From assembly GCA_013289475.1 (NCBI GenBank), contig JABCZW010000018.1, forward strand, positions 1 to 45,217: 45,217 nucleotides of DNA, written 5' to 3'. This DNA is from Bacteroidota bacterium (GTDB taxonomy: Bacteria; Bacteroidota; Bacteroidia; JABEUT01). Each line of letters opens with the position of its first letter. The stretch's first letter is position 1. Positions 30,447-38,576 of the stretch are shown in pieces. Made by a program: the position numbers and the translations under genes. A model generated the notes under the pieces. That model saw nothing but the letters and a program-made list of their open reading frames with translations. It was not told where the DNA came from and did no database searches.

Positions 30447-31985
30447 ATGAACAAACTCAAACAGGCTCTGCTATTTTCCGCAATTATTATTCTTGTGCTC
30501 CCCCACTCTATATTCGGGCAGTCGAAATTTATTACCGATAGCCTCGACATTTACATTACCCGCGAAATGAAACGCTGGAACATACCCGGTGTTGCAATTT
30601 CTATAGTTAAAGATGGTAAGGTTATTTACCAAAAAGGGTTCGGTGTTCGTGAAGTCGGCAAGCCCGATAAGGTTGATGAGAACACCTTGTTTATGATTGC
30701 ATCGAACACCAAAGCATATACAGCCACAGCCGTTGCCCTGCTCGATAAAGAAAAACGTTTATCACTCAATGAGAAGGTCACCAGGTACCTGCCCTACTTC
30801 AGGCTCAAAGACAGTCTCTCCTCGCGCGATGTAACGGTTAAAGATTTGTTGAGTCACCGCATCGGTTTCTTTACCTTCCAGAGCGATTTTTTGAATTGGG
30901 ACTGTAACCTTAGCCGCACCGACCTGATAATGAACATGCGCCATGTAAAGCCTATGTATGGCTTCCGCACCAACTTTGGTTATACCAATATGGGCTTTGT
31001 TACCGCGGGCGAAGTTATACATGCCGTTACCGATACTACCTGGGAAGTTTTTTTGAAGTACAACATCTTTCTGCCTTTACAAATGACACGCACCACCACA
31101 CGCAATACAGATATTGTAACCGACAATAATGCGGCAAAACCGTACACCATTTTCGATGGCAAGCTGGTGGTTTTAAAATACGACAGCATTGATAATATAG
31201 CCCCCTGCGGCGGACTCAATTCCTGCGTAAAAGATATTTCGAACTGGATACTTATGCAGTTAGACAGCGGAAAGTTTGAAGGTAAACAGGTTATACCATT
31301 TGATGTATTAAAAAGAACACGCACTTCAACTACTATTGTGGGTGATGTGGCAAACCCGCTGTTCCCCTCTACACACTTCCGCACTTATGGGCTGGGTTGG
31401 TTTATGGAAGACTACGTTGGGCGCAAAATAATTTCACACGATGGCGGTGCCAATGGTTTTGTTACCAACACCACCCTTGTGCCCGAAGAGAAATATGGCT
31501 TTACCATTCTTACCAATACCGATGCCAACGCGTTTATGGATGCCCTGCAAATGCAACTGCTCGATGATGCATTTAATGTGCCTTACCGCAACCTGAGCGC
31601 CATATATTATAACAAATCTGCAAAGGGCACAGCAGAAGATGATTCTGTTACACATGCCATGTGGGCAACAGCAGCCAAGAAACCAAAGCCTGCATTAGAT
31701 CTGAAAACCTACACTGGCAAATACACCAACGAAATTTACGGCAACATTGAAATAAAAGAAGAAAAAGGAAAACTTGTCATCCATTTCTCGCACCATCCGC
31801 ACCTTACAGGCAACCTCGAACCATTGGGCGAAAACAAGTTCGTCTGCAATTACAACCCTGTTGCCTGGGGCGTTAAAGAAACTCCCTTTATTGTTGTAGA
31901 TGGCAAGGTGCAGTCGGTGGTAATATCGGTAAACGGCGGCATCGATTATCTGCCCTATGAGTTTAAGAAAGATTCTACAAATTAG
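30447..31985 (+). CDS. exported serine hydrolase, class C beta-lactamase fold
   Basis: 512 residues with a leader ending SIFGQ. Active-site motifs: SNTK (Ser86, Lys89), YTN (Tyr179, Asn181) and HDG (His331) in place of the third KTG box, as in the esterase/D-aminopeptidase branch of the family. A C-terminal DUF3471-like domain starts at about residue 413 (YTGKYTNEIYGNIEIKEE). It probably acts in the periplasm on D-amino-acid peptides or esters, but the substrate is unknown and resistance cannot be inferred. It is a single transcription unit with its own promoter. Confidence 0.92.
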   Translation: MNKLKQALLFSAIIILVLPHSIFGQSKFITDSLDIYITREMKRWNIPGVAISIVKDGKVIYQKGFGVREVGKPDKVDENTLFMIASNTKAYTATAVALLDKEKRLSLNEKVTRYLPYFRLKDSLSSRDVTVKDLLSHRIGFFTFQSDFLNWDCNLSRTDLIMNMRHVKPMYGFRTNFGYTNMGFVTAGEVIHAVTDTTWEVFLKYNIFLPLQMTRTTTRNTDIVTDNNAAKPYTIFDGKLVVLKYDSIDNIAPCGGLNSCVKDISNWILMQLDSGKFEGKQVIPFDVLKRTRTSTTIVGDVANPLFPSTHFRTYGLGWFMEDYVGRKIISHDGGANGFVTNTTLVPEEKYGFTILTNTDANAFMDALQMQLLDDAFNVPYRNLSAIYYNKSAKGTAEDDSVTHAMWATAAKKPKPALDLKTYTGKYTNEIYGNIEIKEEKGKLVIHFSHHPHLTGNLEPLGENKFVCNYNPVAWGVKETPFIVVDGKVQSVVISVNGGIDYLPYEFKKDSTN

Positions 31986-32015
31986 GAATCGGAGAATTAG
32001 GAATTAGGAATGATG
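31983..32015. repeat. AATTAGGAAT repeat
   Basis: Three GAATTAGGAAT-like units (TTAGGAATCGG, GAATTAGGAAT, TAGGAATGATGG) follow the serine hydrolase stop. Nothing else is in this short gap. Confidence 0.4.
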
Positions 32016-32035
32016 GAAACTTTTGATTTTTTAAT

Positions 32036-32347
32036 TCATCTTTTCTTCTTGCCTGGCTTTTTATTCGTAATTTTTAATTCGTAAATCGTAATTGATAGTA
32101 GCTTCTCCTCTCTCGTCAATTGCTTAAAAGCATATTCCGCTTTTGCTGCCTCCGATTTATCTTTATGCTTCCACTTGGCTTTTAACACCACCGGCCTTCT
32201 TGCTTTGGTGTACTTGGCTCCTTTACCTGAATTATGTTTTGCTACTCGCTCTTTTACATCATTGGTTATACCTGTATATATGCTGCCATCGGCACACTCC
32301 AACATATACACATACCACTTTTCAACGGGAGCTTTTTTCTTTTTCAT
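32036..32347 (-). CDS. GIY-YIG nuclease-like protein with a repeat-derived tail
   Basis: 103 residues. The GIY-YIG core is WYVYMLECADGSIYTGITND (Tyr14, Tyr24, Gly26), then Arg34 in KERVAKHN and Glu71 in KAEYAFKQL. Known proteins of this short UPF0213/YhbQ class are stand-alone single-domain relatives with poorly known DNA roles. Residues about 85-95 (SITIYELKITN) are encoded by the ATTCGTAATTTTTAATTC repeat, and a basic tail follows. Its ATG overlaps the stop of the NHL protein by 4 bases. Confidence 0.88.
   Translation of the reverse strand: MKKKKAPVEKWYVYMLECADGSIYTGITNDVKERVAKHNSGKGAKYTKARRPVVLKAKWKHKDKSEAAKAEYAFKQLTREEKLLSITIYELKITNKKPGKKKR
32062..32094. repeat. ATTCGTAATTTTTAATTC repeat inside the GIY-YIG gene
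   Basis: The 18-base core is identical to one in the intergenic array at 19411-19428. It encodes the C-terminal residues of the GIY-YIG protein in frame. Confidence 0.6.
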
Positions 32348-34692
32348 TTAATCACTTCAATGCGCCTATTAATTATGCCCTTGCTTGTTTCTACCTGCAA
32401 TATATACATACCGTTATTGAGATTAATATCAAGGTTAAAAATACTCTGAACAGAGTTTACAATTTGCGAATAGAGCTTTTCTCCCAACATATCATACACC
32501 TCTATATTTTTAATCTCCGTTTCGTTACCTCTAATTTTAACACTAAAGTTTCCATTGCATGGCTGCGGGTATGTACTTATCTCTCCGGCATTACTTATTT
32601 CATTTATGCCAAGCGGGGCAGATACTTTGCGAATACGGTTATTATACATATCGGCTATGTATAGATTATTGTTTGCATCAAGGGCAAGCCCCGATGGATA
32701 GTAAAGCTCTGCCAAAGAAGCATAAAAGCCATCGCCATTATAGCCATTGGTGCCTTTACCTGCATAAGTAGTAATAACACCTGCCTTATCTACCATACGT
32801 ATACGGCTGTTACCCATATCGGCAATATAAACATTGCCATATTTATCCTGCACCATCCCTGTAGGCATGTTTAACTGGGCCGCTGTTGCCATAGCTCCAT
32901 CACCTGAATATCCGCCACCAAGGTTATCGCCTGCAAATGTGGTAATAATGCCCGAAGCATTTATTTTGCGAATGCAATTGTTGTAAGTGTCGGCTACATA
33001 ACCCGAATCATAAATGGCTATGCCAAAAGGGTTATAAAACTCGGCATTAACTGCAGGGCCTCCGTCGCCCCCATAACCAAAAACACCCGGGGTACCCGCA
33101 ACGGTAGTTATAATTCCCTTTGCATTTACTTTACGTATGCAATGATTCCCCTGGTCCGCTATATAAACATTGCCCGAGTCATCTGCCGCCACACCCTGCG
33201 GGCCAAAAAGCTCAGCTTTTGTTGCAGGCCCTCCGTCTCCGCCGTACCCACCAGCACCATTACCGGCAAGGGTAGTTATAATACCTGCCTTATTTACTTT
33301 GCGTACCCGCATATTATAAGTATCGGCTATGTATACATTCCCGGAATCATCCACTGCCACACCGGCAGGTTTCCTGAGATAGGCATTTGTTGCCGGGCCT
33401 CCATCTCCTGCAGAACCTGCTGTACCGCGGCCCGCAAAAGTTGAAATTACATTCGATGTATTTACTTTCCTTATCCTGTTATTTTGCTGGTCAGCTATAT
33501 AAATATTACCCGCTGCATCTATAGCCACATCGGCGGGGTGATTAAGTTCAGCACTTGTAGCAGCGCCCCCATCGCCGCTATACCCTGCATTGCCACCACC
33601 ACCGCCTGCCAGGGTAGTAATAATGTCCGCCCCGTCTACTTTACGTATACGGTTATTGGTTCCATCGGCTATGAAAACATTTCCTTTTTTATCAGTCCCA
33701 ACACCGGTGGGCCAATTCAGTTCTGCTTTTGTTGCCGGGCCCCAATCGCCTGCAAAACCCCGGATAGTGTTACCGGCAAAACTGTTTATTACACCTGAGG
33801 CGCTTACTTTGCGTATGCAGCTATTAAACTCATCAACTATATAAACATTCCCCGAATCATCTAATGCTAATCCAATAGGGTAATTCAATTGGGCACCGGT
33901 AGCCTGCCCTCCATTACCTGTAATACCGGCAGTACCTGTTCCGGCAAATGTATTAATAGCACCCGATTTAGATATTTTACGAACGCGCTGATTATACTGA
34001 TCTGCTATATATATGTTTCCGCTATCATCTATTACTATACCCATAGGTAATGCCAATTCTGCAACAGATGCAGGGCCGCCGTCGCCGGAAAACCCTGATG
34101 TTCCATTACCTGCAATAGTATTTATTATGCCGGATGTATCAACTTTACGCACTCTAAAATTCCATGAGTCTGTTATGTAAATATTACCCGAACTATCAAC
34201 TGCAACTCCGGCGGGTGTATTAAACCAGGCATTAGTGGCAGGCCCTCCGTCACCGCTGTACCCACCGTTCCCATTACCTGCAACGGTAGTAATAATACCC
34301 GAGGTACTTATTTTCCGGATGCGGTCATTATAATAATCGGCTACATACAAATTTCCATAACGGTCGATAGCGAGGCCTGCAGGATCGTTAAGTTCAGCCG
34401 AAGTAGCCGGTATGTTGTCACCATTATATCCTTTTACTCCGTTACCTGCATAGGTAGTAATAATACCGGCTGTATCAATTTTTCGTACCCTTTGGTTGTT
34501 CTCGTCAGTAAAATACACATTCCCGGAATCGTCTGCCACAATATCATAAGGGCCGCTTATGGCAGCAAGTGTTGCCTGGCCCTCGTCGCCCGAATATGCT
34601 GAAGTATCGGTACCGGCTACGGTAGTAATAATTTGGGCATTTAAAAAAGAAAAAGTAAATAATAGCAGTGCAGTAGTAAGTACTAGCTTCAT
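32344..34692 (-). CDS. NHL-repeat T9SS cargo protein
   Basis: 782 residues with a leader ending SFLNAQ. Twelve NHL-type repeats of about 55 residues cover residues 22-690; each contains GxAxDxxGNxYxAD, N-x-R/C-x-R-K-V/I and then ITTxAGNGxxGxxGDGGPAT. Repeat 10 is shortened in the GNVYIAD segment (YDSGYVADTYNNCIRK). The C-terminus, from STYPQPCNGNFSVKI to NNGMYILQVETSKG, is a type A T9SS sorting domain, so export to the surface is expected. Twelve units would form two six-bladed propellers. Binding partner unknown. Confidence 0.93.
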   Translation of the reverse strand: MKLVLTTALLLFTFSFLNAQIITTVAGTDTSAYSGDEGQATLAAISGPYDIVADDSGNVYFTDENNQRVRKIDTAGIITTYAGNGVKGYNGDNIPATSAELNDPAGLAIDRYGNLYVADYYNDRIRKISTSGIITTVAGNGNGGYSGDGGPATNAWFNTPAGVAVDSSGNIYITDSWNFRVRKVDTSGIINTIAGNGTSGFSGDGGPASVAELALPMGIVIDDSGNIYIADQYNQRVRKISKSGAINTFAGTGTAGITGNGGQATGAQLNYPIGLALDDSGNVYIVDEFNSCIRKVSASGVINSFAGNTIRGFAGDWGPATKAELNWPTGVGTDKKGNVFIADGTNNRIRKVDGADIITTLAGGGGGNAGYSGDGGAATSAELNHPADVAIDAAGNIYIADQQNNRIRKVNTSNVISTFAGRGTAGSAGDGGPATNAYLRKPAGVAVDDSGNVYIADTYNMRVRKVNKAGIITTLAGNGAGGYGGDGGPATKAELFGPQGVAADDSGNVYIADQGNHCIRKVNAKGIITTVAGTPGVFGYGGDGGPAVNAEFYNPFGIAIYDSGYVADTYNNCIRKINASGIITTFAGDNLGGGYSGDGAMATAAQLNMPTGMVQDKYGNVYIADMGNSRIRMVDKAGVITTYAGKGTNGYNGDGFYASLAELYYPSGLALDANNNLYIADMYNNRIRKVSAPLGINEISNAGEISTYPQPCNGNFSVKIRGNETEIKNIEVYDMLGEKLYSQIVNSVQSIFNLDINLNNGMYILQVETSKGIINRRIEVIK

Positions 34693-34845
34693 GGTGGTAA
34701 GGTTTTGCTTTTCTACTAACGCAAGTATGTTATAGTTATTGTTACGTATTTAACCAGTAAGCCTGTAGGGTATTCCAATGTTACCTTTCCTTATTATAGC
34801 CAACAACAAAAATATACCCTATTCTCTTTCATTTCAATCTTTGTT

Positions 34846-35628
34846 CTATTTCTTATTATCTATATCTAAAGGTGAGGTGCCGTAATAATAATAACTTTTA
34901 TACCATTCATCCATTTTAGAATTGGGGTTATAATCCTCGAAATGGAACTGCGAATAATTAATTTCTCCGGGGAAAGATTTAGATATATAAAGATGTCCGC
35001 CAATAAGGAGCCTGACTCTCATCCTGGTTACATAATTACCTTTGTACTTTGTAAACAGGCACATTACAAACTCACCCGGATGCACCTTTAACCCAAACGA
35101 ATTAGCATCTGAAAAAGCCGTTTTAAATTCTATGGGCCTCCATTTTCCATTGCTATCAAGCGCCTCCTGGGTACCAAAAGCATGATCGAGCCTGCCATTA
35201 AACAATTGGGTTGATGCTGTTTGGTTTACTATATAAACAGGGTAATAATAAAAATGGCCATTCCCCCATCGGCTGTATGGCACTGAATAGGCGTAATCAA
35301 CATAAAGACTAAATCCATCACTTTTTATACTATCCTTTACCTGTTGTTCCCAATTCTCCTGCCACAAATAGTCATTAAGATACAGCCTTTCAGGCGGCAT
35401 TCGTTCAATCATATCAACCATATTAACAGTATCGGTTGTTGCTTTAAATTTCGCCAGAAAAACCGGGTCACTTGAAGTCAAATACTTAAAAGGGAAATAT
35501 ATAGGCTTATCTTTTGTTGTAGGTGCTGTTATAGCAGGTAGTCTAAATACTTCATGTTGATTTCCCACATTATTGCAGGCACCAAATAACCCAATGGCAA
35601 TTAAATATATGAGTGGTTTCATTTTCAT
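34846..35628 (-). CDS. lipoprotein of unknown function
   Basis: 260 residues. Leader MKMKPLIYLIAIGLFGAC with lipidated Cys18. The mature part includes PIYFPFKYLTSSDPVFLAKF, FYYYPVYIVNQTAS, KWRPIEFKTAF and VHPGEFVMCLFTKYKGN, a beta-rich pattern, and ends with a Tyr-rich WYKSYYYYGTS. No known domain. It is 12 bases downstream of the beta-barrel gene, so co-transcription is likely. Confidence 0.82.
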   Translation of the reverse strand: MKMKPLIYLIAIGLFGACNNVGNQHEVFRLPAITAPTTKDKPIYFPFKYLTSSDPVFLAKFKATTDTVNMVDMIERMPPERLYLNDYLWQENWEQQVKDSIKSDGFSLYVDYAYSVPYSRWGNGHFYYYPVYIVNQTASTQLFNGRLDHAFGTQEALDSNGKWRPIEFKTAFSDANSFGLKVHPGEFVMCLFTKYKGNYVTRMRVRLLIGGHLYISKSFPGEINYSQFHFEDYNPNSKMDEWYKSYYYYGTSPLDIDNKK

Positions 35629-35640
35629 TCACCATTTACA

Positions 35641-36552
35641 CTAATAAAACCTATATCCCAGCGTAAATCCCAGCTTCACATCCAAATAAGTATCGTCGAT
35701 TGTTTTCTTTTGCACGCTGCTATACGATATCATAGGCCCCACATTGCCAATGGCATTAACGTAATAACCAACCTCTTTAAGCCTTATATTTTTTTCACGC
35801 GAACCAAACCCGCCAAATACATCAAGCACAAAGTGTCTTTTGCGTAATTGGTATCCCCACACGGCATCAAAACAAATAATTCTTGCTTTAGCATGGTATA
35901 CATCTACTTTATCTCCATCTCCGGCAGTAACATTATTCAGATTTTGGCGCAGCGGGTTAATAACCTGGTCGTCTATACCCTGTGTAAAGCCCTGTGCATC
36001 TTGCGCCACTGCATTTAAATTACCATAATAGCGGTAAAAGCCCTGGAAGGAGAAATACCATTTCTGAGCAGGATCTAAGTATTGCAATATACCAGCCCGT
36101 ATAGTGTACCCCGATCCATCGTAGGTGTGAAACCCGGCATTGCCGCTGTTATCTTCGTTATATCCACCACCCAATAATATACCAAAGTTGTAAGTCAGGT
36201 TATATTGTATACTGAGACCTTGTTCGCTAATAAGCAGTCCGGGGTTAAGTTTTATAGTGAGTTGATTCGTAAGAGAAAAGGAAGGATCACCCGGTTCCCT
36301 TATTGCAGCTAATTGCCTCATTATAGCTGTATCAAGAATATTTATGCCCATTAATGAATCGCGCTTAAGCACCATATTAACAGAATCCATATTTATTCTA
36401 TGCCCGTCAATAATCAATATATTGGTTTCGCTCCGTTTTCCACCATCACTAAAGAAAACATGCTTTGCTGTATCCTTCTGCCCAAAAGCAGCAAAGCAAA
36501 CCAAGCAAAGCAATACGAGTAAATATTTCTTAACTCCTGTAGTATTTATCAT
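35641..36552 (-). CDS. outer-membrane beta-barrel-like protein
   Basis: 303 residues with a leader ending CFAAFGQ. After a linker mentioning ETNILIDGHRINMDSVN in pieces, the C-terminal 200 residues alternate aromatic and polar positions (IQYNLTYNFGILLGGGYNED, WYFSFQGFYRYYG, ICFDAVWGYQLRKRHFVLDV, DVKLGFTLGYRFY) and end in Tyr, typical of an outer-membrane barrel. It has a promoter five bases before the ATG and is followed by the lipoprotein, a common barrel-lipoprotein pairing. Cargo unknown. Confidence 0.82.
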   Translation of the reverse strand: MINTTGVKKYLLVLLCLVCFAAFGQKDTAKHVFFSDGGKRSETNILIIDGHRINMDSVNMVLKRDSLMGINILDTAIMRQLAAIREPGDPSFSLTNQLTIKLNPGLLISEQGLSIQYNLTYNFGILLGGGYNEDNSGNAGFHTYDGSGYTIRAGILQYLDPAQKWYFSFQGFYRYYGNLNAVAQDAQGFTQGIDDQVINPLRQNLNNVTAGDGDKVDVYHAKARIICFDAVWGYQLRKRHFVLDVFGGFGSREKNIRLKEVGYYVNAIGNVGPMISYSSVQKKTIDDTYLDVKLGFTLGYRFY

Positions 36553-36557
36553 CTCAT

Positions 36558-36565
36558 CAAATATA
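36558..36565 (-). promoter_or_regulatory. -7 element (TATATTTG) five bases before the start codon, minus strand
   Basis: The minus strand reads TATATTTG, then five bases, then the ATG at 36552, all inside a 14-base gap after the stop of the upstream gene. It implies a leaderless or almost leaderless mRNA, as at 2074 and 41214. Confidence 0.5.
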
Positions 36566-36566
36566 C

Positions 36567-37604
36567 TTACTCTTTTTTATACTTTACATCCATATCTTCA
36601 TCTTCTTCCCTAAGCTTAAACCAGCTATCAAACAATACTCTTCTCAAACGGGTAATATACTTGTCCTTATTATAGGTAAAGTAAATTCTCTCCGTTAGCG
36701 TATCGGTGTTCCACTGTTTTCCAATTTTTATTCTTTCAGCAGAAGTGTCGAGTTTTTCATACTTATCTGAACCAACCCAGTCAGGATTATTAACATAGTT
36801 TTTTAATGTTACTGAAACATTAGTATACGCTGTATCTAGCCTGTGATGGATCTTTACATACTTCGTGGTCTTTAAGGTACTGTCCGCATTCCAGGTTACG
36901 CGTGTATAATCGACAGATACCAGTGCCTTATTGCTTCCATACAGTCTATACATTATATGTTTCACCATACCATCAGTATATTGCCATGTTTCCAATTTAT
37001 CGTACCCGGAATCTTCAACCCGGTAATAAAGTTCAGTTCTTTCAACCAGCCTCTTTTGCTCATCAAGCTTATCGCGCCTGTATGTAATACTCGAATCAAG
37101 CAAAGGCCCATTCTCTCCCGTTCCGTATTCATAATTGCCAATTCGGGTAACCTTATACCCGGCAGAATCTTTTGTTCTGTAATGATGGGCTTTCGAATCA
37201 CGATAAATATAGTTTTCATAAAAACTTTCCCTGTCAGAATCCATGTAATTAATTAAATTATAGTTACGAATACGATAATAACAATTGAAACTATAAGTGA
37301 ACGGAGACCACCATCTATCCTTTATCCTGTCTTTAGAACTATAGGTAGAATCATTTATATATAAATACTTAAGGATTTCCCGACGGGTATTTAGATCCTT
37401 AGTGTATGGTAAAAAATTCGGTGTGTACCAATTACTGTACTTTTCTATTATAATTTTTTTGTAGTGCTGCGGGTTCTTTTGCTTCAGTATTATTATGTCT
37501 GTAATTTTCTCGTCTTCATCGAGACGCAAAATGTCTAATTGCGCATACATTGAATAAGTGCAAAATAGGAAAACAATAATTGGTATAGCTTTTCTATGCA
37601 TCAT
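36567..37604 (-). CDS. exported YD-like protein, paralogue 2
   Basis: 345 residues with a leader MMHRKAIPIIVFLFCTYSMY ending AQ. Shared with the upstream gene: KDSAGYKVTR, LDEQKRLVERTELYY, ETWQYTDGMVKHIMYRLYG, VDYTRVTWNADSTLKTTKYV and the C-terminal YNKDKYITRLRRVLFDSWFK. It carries a longer, Tyr-rich N-terminal part (TYSFNCYYRIRNYNLINYMD). Its ATG overlaps the stop of paralogue 1 by 4 bases. No enzyme motif; an envelope location is inferred. Confidence 0.82.
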   Translation of the reverse strand: MMHRKAIPIIVFLFCTYSMYAQLDILRLDEDEKITDIIILKQKNPQHYKKIIIEKYSNWYTPNFLPYTKDLNTRREILKYLYINDSTYSSKDRIKDRWWSPFTYSFNCYYRIRNYNLINYMDSDRESFYENYIYRDSKAHHYRTKDSAGYKVTRIGNYEYGTGENGPLLDSSITYRRDKLDEQKRLVERTELYYRVEDSGYDKLETWQYTDGMVKHIMYRLYGSNKALVSVDYTRVTWNADSTLKTTKYVKIHHRLDTAYTNVSVTLKNYVNNPDWVGSDKYEKLDTSAERIKIGKQWNTDTLTERIYFTYNKDKYITRLRRVLFDSWFKLREEDEDMDVKYKKE

Positions 37605-38497
37605 AAACCCTTTTCCTTTTTATAGGCAACCTCCATTTCCATATCTACTTGTGTAACCTTAAACCAGCTGTCGAATGATACAGTATGTATATGAGTAACG
37701 TTTCCTTCTTTGTTATAGGTATAATAAACATGGGTTGTTAATGTATCAACCCTCCATGTATCAAATTTCTGGTGAATGTTTACAAACGAGGTTGTGTTTA
37801 CTGTACTGTCCTTGTTCCAATAGCTACGGGTATAATCCTCCGATTCAAATGTTTCTTCCTTCCCATATATTTCGTACACTTTATGCTTTACCAAATTGCC
37901 TGTATATTCCCATGTTTCTCTTTTGTTGTTATTAGTTGGGCTGGTGTAAACTGCAGGATGATAAAATGAATATTTCTCAATAAGTCTGTGTTGTTCATCA
38001 TATTTGCTTCTTTCATATTCAATACTAGAATCTTTACGGGCAATCTCCCCATCATACACATAAAAAACACTGCGGGAAACCTCATAGCCAGCTGAATCTT
38101 TAACTGCTTTACGCAAACCGATTTCATCAATAACAGACTTATTATCCAGACCACACTCATAGTATTCTTCGTTACGCCTGATATAAGTATATACACCCTT
38201 TTCCCGACGGGGAGAATTATAGTTATAATATTCGCTGTACTTCAATGTTAAAACAGAGTCATTGGTAAAAGTGTATTTCAAATCATTGCTAAAATGATTG
38301 TAATCATCTAAAGTTGGGAACGATGTAAAATGAAAAGACTTTCCCTTAATGATTATATCGATCTCGTGATACCGCTTAGCCTTCTGCTGTTTTAAAACAA
38401 TTGATTTTGCTTCTTTACCATATTCAAACTCAAACTGGGCATATAGCAAACAACTGCTAAGCAGAAACACAGAAAGCAGAATGGTTTTCTTAGTCAT
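37601..38497 (-). CDS. exported YD-like protein, paralogue 1
   Basis: 298 residues from the ATG at 38497 (MTKKTILLSVFLLSSCLLYA, then Q); a frame seven codons longer is rejected because a -7 promoter at 38516 lies over it. The leader has an LSSC that could also act as a lipobox. Shared blocks with paralogue 2 are KDSAGYEVSR, YDEQHRLIEKYSFYH, ETWEYTGNLVKHKVYEIYG, EDYTRSYWNKDSTVNTTSF and FDSWFKVTQVDMEMEVAYKK. YD-type unit: YTYNKEGNVTHIHTVSF. Co-translation with paralogue 2 by a 4-base overlap. Confidence 0.82.
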   Translation of the reverse strand: MTKKTILLSVFLLSSCLLYAQFEFEYGKEAKSIVLKQQKAKRYHEIDIIIKGKSFHFTSFPTLDDYNHFSNDLKYTFTNDSVLTLKYSEYYNYNSPRREKGVYTYIRRNEEYYECGLDNKSVIDEIGLRKAVKDSAGYEVSRSVFYVYDGEIARKDSSIEYERSKYDEQHRLIEKYSFYHPAVYTSPTNNNKRETWEYTGNLVKHKVYEIYGKEETFESEDYTRSYWNKDSTVNTTSFVNIHQKFDTWRVDTLTTHVYYTYNKEGNVTHIHTVSFDSWFKVTQVDMEMEVAYKKEKGL

Positions 38498-38515
38498 GAG
38501 TATGAGTTGGTATAC

Positions 38516-38523
38516 CAAATATA
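38516..38523 (-). promoter_or_regulatory. -7 promoter element (TATATTTG, minus strand)
   Basis: The minus strand reads TATATTTG, ending 18 bases before the ATG at 38497. It sets the start of the minus-strand pair and rules out the longer frame. Confidence 0.6.
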
Positions 38524-38576
38524 CGCATAAACAAGCTTTTAATTACCTTCGCCATACCGAAAGAACCTGACCGACC

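Noticed and set aside
30447-31985. Antibiotic-resistance beta-lactamase
   Set aside because: The third motif is HDG and a DUF3471-like domain follows, as in esterases and peptidases; resistance cannot be inferred.
32143-32664. 173-codon plus-strand frame across the GIY-YIG and NHL genes
   Set aside because: It runs opposite two well-supported genes and encodes a low-complexity Tyr/His-rich peptide.
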